Assembly: GCA_947253615.1 (NCBI GenBank)
Contig: CAMYAA010000030.1
Coordinates: forward strand, 1-7,881
Direction of reading: 5' to 3'
Length of the DNA stretch: 7,881 nucleotides
DNA from: an uncultured Sutterellaceae bacterium
GTDB taxonomy: Bacteria; Pseudomonadota; Gammaproteobacteria; Burkholderiales; Burkholderiaceae_F
A program made the position numbers and the translations under genes. Below, one piece after another: positions 1 through 6,117 of the stretch. How positions within the stretch are numbered: position 1 is the first letter of the stretch; each line of letters begins with the position of its first letter. Under the pieces are notes generated by a model, which did not search any database, was not told the origin of the DNA, and worked only from the letters and a program-made list of their open reading frames with translations.

Positions 1-633
1 GATGGCCCTGCCGCTAGTGGGAAGGGCACGATTGCGGAACGCGTTGCCGAGGCCTTAGGCTTTGCGTACTTGGATAGTGGTGCGCTTTATCGTATTGCAA
101 CGCTCGAGGCGTTACGTACGGGCGTGGCTCTCACGGATGAGGCGGGACTCGCTCGCGTCGCGGCCGCGATTCGTCCCGTCTTTAAAGAGGGACGTGTATG
201 GCTCAATGGGGAAGATATCAGTGAAGCGATTCGTGCGGATGAAGTGAGTGCGTCCACGTCGAAAGTGGCGGCTGTTCCTGCGGTACGTCAAGCGCTCTTT
301 GAGTGCCAACGTGCCTTTGCGGTGGAACCCGGCCTCGTGGCCGACGGTCGTGATATGGGGACGGTCGTCTTCCCCGAAGCAAAATTGAAAATCTTTATGA
401 CAGCGGATGTGCACGTTCGTGCACAACGACGCTATGCGCAACAGAAGGCGCGAGGCCTGGAGGTGACGCTCGACGCCATTGAAAAGGACTTACAAGAGCG
501 TGATTGGCGTGATCAAACGCGCGCGACGGCTCCTTTGAAGCCGCACCCTGAAGCGAAGATCCTTGATACGACCTCGATGAGCATCGAGGAAGTGGTCAAA
601 AAAGTCCTGGCTTTTTGGGACGATGCCCGCTGA
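1..633 (+). CDS. cmk: Cytidylate kinase, 5'-truncated by the window edge
   Basis: Cmk transfers the gamma phosphate of ATP to CMP or dCMP, a cytoplasmic step of pyrimidine nucleotide recycling. The reading frame is open from base 1 and ends with TGA at 631-633, giving 210 visible residues. The visible protein starts inside the Walker A loop (GPAASGKGT, visible residues 2-10). It continues with the LDSGALYR motif of the NMP-binding region, the family signature VADGRDMGTVVFP near visible residues 114-126, and a lid-type segment ending in ERDWRDQTRATAPL. E. coli Cmk has about 227 residues, so roughly ten N-terminal residues plus the start codon lie outside the window. The gene precedes rpsA, as in most proteobacteria. 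The identification rests on these motifs and on the gene order and is secure. Confidence 0.97.
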   Translation, partial: DGPAASGKGTIAERVAEALGFAYLDSGALYRIATLEALRTGVALTDEAGLARVAAAIRPVFKEGRVWLNGEDISEAIRADEVSASTSKVAAVPAVRQALFECQRAFAVEPGLVADGRDMGTVVFPEAKLKIFMTADVHVRAQRRYAQQKARGLEVTLDAIEKDLQERDWRDQTRATAPLKPHPEAKILDTTSMSIEEVVKKVLAFWDDAR

Positions 634-664
634 TTTGTTGTAAACTGATTGCCTATTTTTAACT

Positions 665-697
665 GCCGTTTGTTCTTTGAGTGAACGGCCTTTTATT
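665..697 (+). terminator. Hairpin with U-rich tail between cmk and rpsA
   Basis: Six perfect pairs, GCCGTT (665-670) with AACGGC (684-689), can be extended inward by three wobble pairs and one T-A pair to a five-base loop. The sequence CTTTTATT follows. It could be a partial terminator for cmk. It could equally be the first hairpin of a structured rpsA leader, like the hairpins separated by AU-rich single strands upstream of E. coli rpsA. The sequence alone does not separate the two. Weak promoter-like pairs also lie here (TTGTTC 670-675 and TATTAA 694-699, spacing 18), so the hairpin may be partly coincidental. Confidence 0.5.
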
Positions 698-699
698 AA

Positions 700-744
700 C
701 TCCGCCCAAAGGGTTCCCTGCGGGTGTGTATTTATTTATTTATG
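700..744 (+). promoter_or_regulatory. rpsA translation initiation region, SD-less and AU-rich
   Basis: A short hairpin can form from CCGC (702-705) and GCGG (720-723). It is followed by three tandem TTTA units (731-742) that run directly into the ATG at 742-744. No purine-rich Shine-Dalgarno sequence stands at a normal distance from this ATG. The only SD-like run, AAGGG at 709-713, is about 28 bases away and partly inside the hairpin. E. coli rpsA also lacks a canonical SD and uses AU-rich RNA to recruit S1, which allows autogenous repression. The resemblance suggests the same control here, but that is an inference. Confidence 0.5.
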
Positions 745-2433
745 ACCAACGAAATTAACAAGCCCGAATCTTTCGCAGAGCTTTTTGCTGAAAGCCTTAA
801 CCAGCAAGAAATGCGTCAGGGTGAAGTCATCACCGCTGAAGTCGTCCGTGTGGACTACAACTTTGTTGTTGTGAACGCCGGCCTTAAGTCCGAAGCCTAT
901 GTGCCTATCGAAGAATTTAAGGATGACCGTGGTGAAGTGACCGTTCAGCCTGGTGACTTTGTCTCCGTGGCTATCGAATCCGTTGAAAACGGTTACGGTG
1001 ACACCATCATCAGTCGTGACAAGGCTAAGCGCCTTGCCGCTTGGATGAACCTTGAACAAGCTCTCGAATCTGGTGAACTCGTCACCGGTACGGTTACGGG
1101 CAAGGTCAAGGGCGGTTTAACCGTCATGACCAATGGCATTCGTGCTTTCTTACCGGGCTCCCTCGTGGATACGCGCCCTGTTAAGGACACGACGCCTTAT
1201 GAAGGCAAGACGTTTGAATTCAAGGTTATCAAGCTCGACCGCAAGCGCAACAACGTTGTGGTTTCCCGTCGTGCTGTCGTTGAAGCCAACATGGGCGAAG
1301 AACGCGCCAAGTTGCTCGACAACCTTAAGGAAGGCGCCATCGTTTCTGGTATCGTCAAGAACATCACCGACTACGGTGCGTTCGTTGACCTCGGTGGTGT
1401 TGACGGCCTCCTCCACATTACCGACCTCGCTTGGCGTCGTGTTCGCCACCCGAGCGAAGTGGTTCAGGTTGGCCAAGAACTTGAAGCTAAGGTTCTCAAG
1501 TTCGACCAAGACAAGATGCGTGTTAGCTTGGGTCTCAAGCAGCTCGGCGAAGATCCTTGGGTTGGTATCGCTCGTCGCTACCCGCAAGGCACCCGTCTCT
1601 TCGGTAAGGTTACGAACATTACCGACTACGGTTCCTTCGTTGAAGTTGAAGCTGGCATCGAAGGTCTCGTTCACGTCTCCGAAATGGATTGGACGAACAA
1701 GAACGTTGATCCGCGCAAGTTGGTTCAGTTGGGTGACGAAGTCGAAGTCATGGTTCTTGACATCGATGAAGAACGCCGTCGTATCTCCTTGGGCATGAAG
1801 CAGTGCCGCCCGAATCCTTGGGAAGAGTTCGCTCAGACCCACAAGAAGGGTGACAAGGTTTCCGGCCAGATCAAGTCCATCACGGACTTCGGTGTGTTCA
1901 TCGGTTTAGACGGTGGCATTGACGGTCTCGTTCACTTGTCTGACCTCTCCTGGAACGAACCGGGCGAAGAAGCTGTCCGCAAGTTCAAGAAGGGTGACGA
2001 ACTCGAAGCCGTGGTTATCGGTATCGATACGGAACGCGAACGTATCAGCTTAGGCATCAAGCAGATGTCTGGCGACCCGTTCACCGTTTATGCGGGTTCC
2101 AACGAACGTGGCTCCATCGTCAAGGGTACGGTTAAGTCCGTTGACGCCAAGGGTGCTGTGATCGCTTTAGCTGACGACGTCGAAGGCTACCTCCGCGCTG
2201 GCGAAATCGCCGCTGAACGCGTGGAAGACGCTACGACCCGTTTGAAGGAAGGCGACGAAGTGGAAGCTGTGATTACGAACATCGATCGTAAGAACCGTTC
2301 CATCCAGTTGTCCATCCGTGCTAAGGACGCTGCTGAAACGCGTGATGCTCTCGAAAGCATGAACGCTGACGCCGCTGCCTCCGGGACGACGAACCTTGGT
2401 GCTTTATTGAAGGCTAAGCTCGAACAGAAGTAA
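742..2433 (+). CDS. rpsA: 30S ribosomal protein S1
   Basis: S1 binds single-stranded mRNA at the small subunit and helps initiate translation on weak or structured start regions. From ATG 742 the protein has 563 residues, close to the 557 of E. coli. Six S1 (OB-fold) repeats are visible at about 27-93, 112-176, 197-265, 282-352, 369-438 and 456-525. Repeats 3-5 carry the canonical pattern ([24 protein letters not shown], then GLLH/GLVH and RISLG-type ends), while 1, 2 and 6 are divergent, as expected. The motifs [13 protein letters not shown] and [11 protein letters not shown] match the family. An in-frame GTG at 724 would add six residues (MCIYLF) unlike other S1 N-termini; ATG 742 fits the MT..ESFAELF start. 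All of the roughly 40 lysines use AAG, and glutamate is almost always GAA, in contrast with neighbouring genes and fitting very high expression. ihfB follows 21 bases downstream. Confidence 0.98.
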   Translation: MTNEINKPESFAELFAESLNQQEMRQGEVITAEVVRVDYNFVVVNAGLKSEAYVPIEEFKDDRGEVTVQPGDFVSVAIESVENGYGDTIISRDKAKRLAAWMNLEQALESGELVTGTVTGKVKGGLTVMTNGIRAFLPGSLVDTRPVKDTTPYEGKTFEFKVIKLDRKRNNVVVSRRAVVEANMGEERAKLLDNLKEGAIVSGIVKNITDYGAFVDLGGVDGLLHITDLAWRRVRHPSEVVQVGQELEAKVLKFDQDKMRVSLGLKQLGEDPWVGIARRYPQGTRLFGKVTNITDYGSFVEVEAGIEGLVHVSEMDWTNKNVDPRKLVQLGDEVEVMVLDIDEERRRISLGMKQCRPNPWEEFAQTHKKGDKVSGQIKSITDFGVFIGLDGGIDGLVHLSDLSWNEPGEEAVRKFKKGDELEAVVIGIDTERERISLGIKQMSGDPFTVYAGSNERGSIVKGTVKSVDAKGAVIALADDVEGYLRAGEIAAERVEDATTRLKEGDEVEAVITNIDRKNRSIQLSIRAKDAAETRDALESMNADAAASGTTNLGALLKAKLEQK

Positions 2434-2454
2434 TTCAACCGATAGGAGAATGCC

Positions 2455-2760
2455 ATGGGTGAAACCATGAATAAGTCTCAGTTGGTTGTCGAGCTAGCAC
2501 AACGCTTAGCGCTTCATGATAACGAAGCCTTAGAGTTGGTTAATTTTCTCTTGAAGGATTTGGCCGATAATCTGGTTAAAGATAATCGTGTGGAAATCCG
2601 CGGATTTGGAACCTTTGGGGTTCAAGAGCGTGAACAACGCTTAGGCCGCAATCCTCGTAGTGGGGAGATGGTTCAGATTCCGAAACGACGTCGCGTCTTT
2701 TTTAGGGCCGGCAAAGTTTTGAGAGAGAACGTTAACGCTAAGGCTTCCATTGAGCGTTAA
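2455..2760 (+). CDS. ihfB: Integration host factor subunit beta
   Basis: IhfB is one half of the DNA-bending IHF heterodimer, which compacts the nucleoid and shapes promoters and recombination sites. The 101 residues contain the HU/IHF fold. An N-terminal helical part (about 6-40) precedes the beta-arm region with RVEIRGFGTFG (45-55) and GRNPRSG (64-70), where P67 is the intercalating proline. The C-terminus PKRRRVFFRAGKVLRE (76-91) matches IHF-beta better than HU. The position directly after rpsA is the classic ihfB location. The chosen start, ATG 2455, has a good SD, AGGAG at 2444-2448, six bases upstream. A second ATG at 2467 (MNKSQL...) aligns better with the usual family N-terminus but lacks an equally placed SD, so a four-residue extension (MGET) is likely but not certain. 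It is probably cotranscribed with rpsA. Confidence 0.94.
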   Translation: MGETMNKSQLVVELAQRLALHDNEALELVNFLLKDLADNLVKDNRVEIRGFGTFGVQEREQRLGRNPRSGEMVQIPKRRRVFFRAGKVLRENVNAKASIER

Positions 2761-2776
2761 GGGGCATCAGGCTTAT

Positions 2777-2819
2777 AAAAGGCTGTAGTTACGCAAGTTG
2801 CTGCAGCCTTTTCTCTTTG
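2777..2819 (+). terminator. Rho-independent terminator of the rpsA-ihfB unit
   Basis: A 12-bp stem pairs AAAAGGCTGTAG (2777-2788) with CTGCAGCCTTTT (2801-2812). It contains a single T-G wobble and a 12-base loop. The right arm runs into a U-rich tail (TTTTCTCTTT, 2809-2818). It lies 16 bases after the ihfB stop and marks the end of that transcript, so lapB needs its own promoter. Confidence 0.88.
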
Positions 2820-2831
2820 TGAGTGTGGGAC

Positions 2832-2860
2832 TTGTTCTCGGGAGTCGACTCACGTATATT
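2832..2860 (+). promoter_or_regulatory. Candidate sigma70-type promoter for lapB
   Basis: The pair is TTGTTC (-35, 2832-2837) and TATATT (-10, 2855-2860), separated by exactly 17 bases, placing the likely transcript start near 2867. It sits immediately after the ihfB terminator, where a new promoter is needed. The spacer contains a perfect 10-bp palindrome, GAGTCGACTC (2842-2851), which could be an operator, though nothing in the window names its regulator. Confidence 0.6.
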
Positions 2861-2866
2861 GTCACT

Positions 2867-2980
2867 CGAGAGGGCTTTTCGATAAGCGTGTTGAGTCAGC
2901 CCCAATGGTGGGCATAACAGTGAGACTGACTGAACACCCAAGCGCACTTGGCTTCGGGTTGATACAGGTTGATACGCGAC
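2867..2980 (+). promoter_or_regulatory. Foldable 5' leader of lapB
   Basis: The predicted leader of about 114 nt contains three stems. GTTGAGTCAG (2890-2899) pairs with CTGACTGAAC (2926-2935) with one G-G mismatch. Inside its loop CCCA (2901-2904) pairs with TGGG (2909-2912). Downstream CCAAG (2938-2942) pairs with CTTGG (2947-2951) around a CGCA tetraloop. A tandem repeat, GGTTGATAC at 2957-2965 and 2967-2975, lies just before the lapB ATG. No standard SD is present: the nearest candidate, AGG at 2966-2968, is 12 bases from the ATG. A 28-codon frame (2905-2991) overlaps the lapB start. The pairings are visible; any regulatory role is inference. Confidence 0.4.
2957..2975 (+). repeat. Tandem repeat, two copies of GGTTGATAC
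   Basis: GGTTGATAC occurs at 2957-2965 and again at 2967-2975, separated by a single A. It ends five bases before the lapB ATG at 2981. The second copy contains a TTG (2969-2971) in frame with lapB, which is why an automatic caller could place the start there. Confidence 0.8.
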
Positions 2981-4159
2981 ATGGATTTTGATTTTTGGTA
3001 TTTGATTTTAGTGCCACTGCTTTTTGCAGCAGGCTGGTGGGCACGTGGTCGTGAGGTTCGTGACCAGAACAACAATGAGGAATCGGTTCCGGAGGCTTAT
3101 TCGCGAGCGGTTTCTTTATTGGTGGGGGACGATCCTGAACGCGGGCTCGATGCCTTAGTGGATGTGGCTCGTAATGATCCGGATTTATTAGAACTCCATC
3201 ATGTCTTGGGCGTGATGTTTCGTCGTCGTGGGGAGTTTGAAAAGGCCATTCGCTTACATCGCTATTTAGCGGAACGCCCTGACGTGGATGATGAAACGCA
3301 TCGTTTGGCGCTCTCGGCTTTGGGCGAAGACTATTTACGCGCTGGGTTTTTTGATCGTGCGGAAAAGGTGTTTCGTACGTTAGAGGCCGATCCGAGTGAA
3401 CACTTAGCGGCCTTACGTGCGCTCTTAGGGATTTACGTCACGGAGCACGATTGGATCAATGCCATTGACGTGGCCGTGAAATTACAAAAACAAGCGGGTG
3501 AAGCGCGTGAAAAGGAAATCTCTCATTTCTACTGTGAGTTAGCGGACGAAGCGCTCAAACGTAAGAATGTTGCGCTTGCGAAGACCTACTTACAAAGTGC
3601 GAAAGAAACCGATCCGAGCAACATTCGTGTGGCCGTGACTTTAGGCTCGTTAGCGCTTTTAGAGGGCGCGCCTGAAGACGCCAAGGCGCAATGGTTAGGC
3701 GTGATGGAAAGTCAGCCTCGCTATACGCCCTTGGTGCTGGGGCGTTTAGCCGACGCGATGATGAGCACAGGGGACAGCGAGGGCGCTAAGGCATTACTTA
3801 CCCAGAGTATTGCCTCGCAACCCAATCCGGACGTGCTTGATATTGTGGTTGAGCGTTTAGCCAAGTGGCATGGCTTACCCGAAGCGATTCGCGTGACGCA
3901 GACGGTGTTGAGTAATCATCCGACGATGTCGGCTTTTGCGACACTCTCTCGCTTAAAGGCCGAGGACCCCGAGGCTGATGAAGAAACGTTGATGGTGGGT
4001 AAGCTCGTCTCGCGCTACTCCAAACGTTTGGTTCGTTATCAATGTCAGCAATGCGGCTTTGTGGCGAGTGCTTTTGCGTGGCATTGTTTGGGGTGCGGTG
4101 CTTGGGACAGTTTCCCGCCCACTCGTATGGACGAAAATAAAGTCCGCTCAGGCTATTAA
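2981..4159 (+). CDS. lapB: Lipopolysaccharide assembly protein B (TPR protein, YciM)
   Basis: LapB is an inner-membrane-anchored, cytoplasm-facing adaptor. In E. coli it helps FtsH degrade LpxC and so limits lipopolysaccharide synthesis. From ATG 2981 the protein has 392 residues (E. coli 389). It has an N-terminal membrane helix (about 4-20) followed by a basic stretch (WWARGREVR). A TPR solenoid fills about 35-330, with typical helical pairs such as LHHVLGVMFRRRGEFEKAIRLH (72-93) and the conserved EISHFYCELADEALKRKN (179-196). The C-terminal rubredoxin-like metal knuckle has C355/C358 (YQCQQCGF) and C369/C372 (WHCLGCGAW), both pairs intact. TTG 2969 could extend it by four residues, but ATG 2981 fits the family. 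Neither start has a good SD. lapA, usually upstream in related genomes, is absent. htpX lies 151 bases downstream. Confidence 0.95.
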   Translation: MDFDFWYLILVPLLFAAGWWARGREVRDQNNNEESVPEAYSRAVSLLVGDDPERGLDALVDVARNDPDLLELHHVLGVMFRRRGEFEKAIRLHRYLAERPDVDDETHRLALSALGEDYLRAGFFDRAEKVFRTLEADPSEHLAALRALLGIYVTEHDWINAIDVAVKLQKQAGEAREKEISHFYCELADEALKRKNVALAKTYLQSAKETDPSNIRVAVTLGSLALLEGAPEDAKAQWLGVMESQPRYTPLVLGRLADAMMSTGDSEGAKALLTQSIASQPNPDVLDIVVERLAKWHGLPEAIRVTQTVLSNHPTMSAFATLSRLKAEDPEADEETLMVGKLVSRYSKRLVRYQCQQCGFVASAFAWHCLGCGAWDSFPPTRMDENKVRSGY

Positions 4160-4235
4160 TTCTCATTGTTTTGTAACAAATTAGTCTTGCTTTTAGCAAG
4201 GTTAATTTAACTTTCACCTACAATAATTAAATCTA
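4160..4235 (+). promoter_or_regulatory. AT-rich lapB-htpX spacer with a -10-like element
   Basis: The spacer after lapB contains two small hairpins: TTGTT/AACAA (4166-4170 with 4175-4179) and CTTGC/GCAAG (4186-4190 with 4196-4200). The second is followed by GTTAATTT and may be a weak lapB terminator. TACAAT at 4219-4224 is a good -10 element that would start transcription near 4231, a few bases before the structured element at 4236. No convincing -35 stands 16-18 bases upstream of it. I looked for a sigma32-type promoter because htpX is a heat-shock gene in E. coli and found no clear match. Confidence 0.3.
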
Positions 4236-4279
4236 CGGTGAGTTGAGGCGCTCTTACCGACCCTGAGTTTTCGCGCCTT
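4236..4279 (+). promoter_or_regulatory. Candidate H-type pseudoknot in the htpX 5' leader
   Basis: Stem 1 pairs CGGTGAG (4236-4242) with CTTACCG (4253-4259), seven pairs with one G-U. Stem 2 pairs GAGGCGC (4245-4251), inside the loop of stem 1, with GCGCCTT (4273-4279), also seven pairs with one G-U. The connecting loops are 2, 1 and 13 bases, which suits an H-type pseudoknot. If they do not coexist, the two stems are mutually exclusive hairpins. A T6 run follows at 4286-4291 and the SD-like AGGA at 4296-4299. The pairings are visible in the sequence; a regulatory role for htpX is inferred, and I do not recognise a known riboswitch class. Confidence 0.42.
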
Positions 4280-4310
4280 CTATGATTTTTTAATTAGGAT
4301 ACTTACCCCT

Positions 4311-5213
4311 ATGCTTAAGCGTTTTGGTTTATTGATTCTTGCGAACTTAGCGATCTTCATCATGTTGAGTGTGGTGCTGACCGTGGTTCAGATGGTCACC
4401 GGTGTGAATTTCGGCACGATGACGGGGATGAATTTGAACTTACCAGCGCTCTTTTTGTTCTCGATGATCGTGGGCTTTACGGGCTCCATCATTTCTCTCT
4501 TGGCCAGTAAGACCATTGCCAAGATGACGATGGGCTTACAGATGATCGATACGGATCATCCAGCCACGCCCTTGGAACAATACTTAACGGATGTGGTTCG
4601 TCGTCAGGCGCAACGTGCGGGCATTCCGATGCCTGAGTTAGCGATTTATGAAGGCGATCCCAATGCCTTCGCGACGGGGGCCTCGCGTTCGAGCTCCTTA
4701 GTAGCGGTCTCAACGGGGTTACTTCAGTTAATGAACCGTGAAGAAGTGGAAGCGGTGATTGCTCACGAATTGAGTCACGTGAAAAACGGTGACATGGTGA
4801 CGATGACGCTCTTACAGGGCGTGATGAATACGTTCGTGGTGTTCTTCTCGCGTGTCATTGGTTGGGCAGTGGACCGTGTGGTGCTTCGTAACGAAAATGA
4901 TGCCCCAGGCGCCGCTTACTACATTACGTACTTAGTCTTGGATATCGTCTTTGGCTTCTTGGCCGCCTTCGTGGTGAGTGCCTTCAGTCGCTGGCGTGAA
5001 TTCCATGCCGACGCCGGTTCGGCCAACATTATGGGCAGTACCGATCCGATGATTGCTGCGCTTCGTCGTTTGGGCGGCATTGAACCTGAAGAATTGCCTA
5101 ACGCCGTGAAGGGCTTAGGCGTTTCGGGGGGTATCGGTTCGCTCTTAGCGTCGCACCCGCCCATTGAAGCGCGTATCGAAGCGCTTCAGGCTCGTCGCTA
5201 TACGGCTAACTAA
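4311..5213 (+). CDS. htpX: Membrane zinc metalloprotease HtpX
   Basis: HtpX is an inner-membrane M48-family protease that cleaves misfolded membrane proteins, overlapping with FtsH in envelope quality control. The protein has 300 residues (E. coli 293). Two N-terminal transmembrane helices lie at about 5-29 and 43-66. The zinc motif HELSH places H152, E153 and H156 in AVIAHELSHVKNGD, and the third ligand is E230 in SRWREFHADAGSA. Further hydrophobic stretches lie at about 165-185 and 202-225. The family end motif SHPPIEARIEAL is at 281-292. All catalytic residues are intact. ATG 4311 has AGGA at 4296-4299 upstream, with an 11-base spacing that is longer than ideal. The neighbouring lapB encodes an FtsH adaptor, so both genes concern envelope proteolysis. 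The gene has a structured leader and is followed by two terminator-like hairpins. Confidence 0.97.
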   Translation: MLKRFGLLILANLAIFIMLSVVLTVVQMVTGVNFGTMTGMNLNLPALFLFSMIVGFTGSIISLLASKTIAKMTMGLQMIDTDHPATPLEQYLTDVVRRQAQRAGIPMPELAIYEGDPNAFATGASRSSSLVAVSTGLLQLMNREEVEAVIAHELSHVKNGDMVTMTLLQGVMNTFVVFFSRVIGWAVDRVVLRNENDAPGAAYYITYLVLDIVFGFLAAFVVSAFSRWREFHADAGSANIMGSTDPMIAALRRLGGIEPEELPNAVKGLGVSGGIGSLLASHPPIEARIEALQARRYTAN

Positions 5214-5225
5214 TGGCGCTGGTGA

Positions 5226-5253
5226 TGAGCGAAAAAGCGTTCTTTTTCGCTCA
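5226..5253 (+). terminator. Long perfect hairpin after htpX
   Basis: A perfect 12-bp stem pairs TGAGCGAAAAAG (5226-5237) with CTTTTTCGCTCA (5242-5253) around a CGTT tetraloop, 12 bases after the htpX stop. It has no U tract beyond the stem, so it may act as an RNA 3'-end stabiliser or a first, weak termination step before the hairpin at 5278. Confidence 0.6.
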
Positions 5254-5277
5254 CGCAAACCGCTAGAGAAAAAAGAG

Positions 5278-5304
5278 AGGGCTACTCCGTGGGGTAGCCC
5301 TTTT
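5278..5304. terminator. Bidirectional terminator between convergent genes
   Basis: AGGGCTAC (5278-5285) pairs with GTAGCCCT (5294-5301). On the + strand it is followed by TTTT (5301-5304) and ends the htpX transcript. On the - strand the same hairpin is followed by the complement of the A-rich run 5268-5276, giving a longer U tract, which would end the radical SAM transcript. It lies between two convergent genes, exactly where a shared terminator is expected. Confidence 0.82.
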
Positions 5305-5340
5305 GCTATCTGTCTTTTGGGGGGAGCCCCGCGGGCTTGA

Positions 5341-6117
5341 CTAATAGCTCACTTGCGCATGGAGCCCTATGGCCTCTACGCGGCGAGCAATCCCATCCAA
5401 GGTCGCTTTATCTGCCTTTTTTAAGCCTTTGGCGGGCGTATCTCGGTCGAGCGTATAGATTGCCACCCCAGCGGGTTGAATGCGCGCTAGCGCCTCAAGC
5501 CAGGGCACAACGTGCTCTTCGGTGGTGTTGTCAACGCTCTTGCCTTCGTAGTCGCCCTGCATAAAGAGGGTTTGAATCCAGGCGTGGCCTTTAAAGGCAG
5601 CCATTCGTTCAAGAAGCGCTTCTAACGGATAGTGGGAGGTGGGACGATCCACGTGTTTGATATACGTTGGGTGCACGCTATCGAGCTTTAATAAGGGTGT
5701 ATCCACTTTTAAGAGCGTCTCGAAGATATCGTCACGCAAAATGCGGGTGGCGTTAGTGAGGACGCTCACACGAGCTTGAGGACAGTATTTCGCGCGCAAC
5801 GCGAGGGTGCCGGCCATGATGGCGGGAAACTCGGGATGCATGGTGGGCTCGCCGTTACCGGCAAAGGTGAGCGAGTCAGGGAGGGCTTTCTCCGCGGCCA
5901 TGTGTTGAAGTTTGGTTTCGAGGGCGGTTAAGAGGGCTTTACGCGTGGGCATTTTGCTCGCGGGGCGACGCTCTTCATTAAAGCCACATTCGCAATAAAT
6001 ACAATCGAAACTGCACAATTTCCCATCCGCGGGCAGGCAGTTAATGCCAAGGCTTCGTCCAAGGCGTCGCGATTGGATCGGGCCAAAAATTGGTGAATCA
6101 AAGAGTAGTGTTGCCAT
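5341..6117 (-). CDS. Stand-alone radical SAM protein, COG0731-like, substrate unknown
   Basis: This is a compact radical SAM enzyme of 258 residues from ATG 6117. The cluster motif CX3CX2C is C35, C39 and C42 (LCSFDCIYC), followed at once by a fourth cysteine, C44, in ECG. The N-terminus FGPIQSRRLGRSLGIN (11-26) and the SAM-binding FAGNGEPTMHPEF (85-97) are typical of the small COG0731-type family common in anaerobic gut bacteria. VLTNAT (119-124) and KLDS (144-147) are later barrel strands. Chemistry would be reductive SAM cleavage to a 5'-deoxyadenosyl radical; the substrate is unknown. I chose ATG 6117 because MATLLFDSPIFGP fits the usual family start, but it has no SD. An in-frame TTG at 6138 has GGAG five bases upstream and would add seven residues. 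No peptide substrate, second cluster domain or partner gene is visible nearby. Confidence 0.87.
   Translation of the reverse strand: MATLLFDSPIFGPIQSRRLGRSLGINCLPADGKLCSFDCIYCECGFNEERRPASKMPTRKALLTALETKLQHMAAEKALPDSLTFAGNGEPTMHPEFPAIMAGTLALRAKYCPQARVSVLTNATRILRDDIFETLLKVDTPLLKLDSVHPTYIKHVDRPTSHYPLEALLERMAAFKGHAWIQTLFMQGDYEGKSVDNTTEEHVVPWLEALARIQPAGVAIYTLDRDTPAKGLKKADKATLDGIARRVEAIGLHAQVSY

Noticed and set aside
731..742. TTTA tandem repeat as a phase-variable tract
   Set aside because: Three copies are too few for frequent slippage, and an essential ribosomal gene is an unlikely phase-variation target; an AU-rich S1-binding role is simpler.
1133..1842. Long alternative frames on both strands inside rpsA
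   Set aside because: They are explained by the strong codon bias and GC pattern of rpsA; the translations are low-complexity or unrecognisable while the rpsA frame is unmistakable.
3798..4217. 139-codon - strand frame over the lapB 3' end
   Set aside because: It is antisense to the conserved LapB metal-knuckle region, has no SD or recognisable motif, and lapB explains the sequence.
4242..4268. Sigma32-like promoter (GTTGAGG then CCCTGAGT) ahead of htpX
   Set aside because: The match to the heat-shock consensus is partial, and the same bases are better explained by the pseudoknot stems.
5325..5337. Small hairpin AGCCC/GGGCT just after the radical SAM stop
   Set aside because: It is a 5-bp stem with no U tract on either strand in a G/C-run context; the hairpin at 5278-5304 is a far better terminator.
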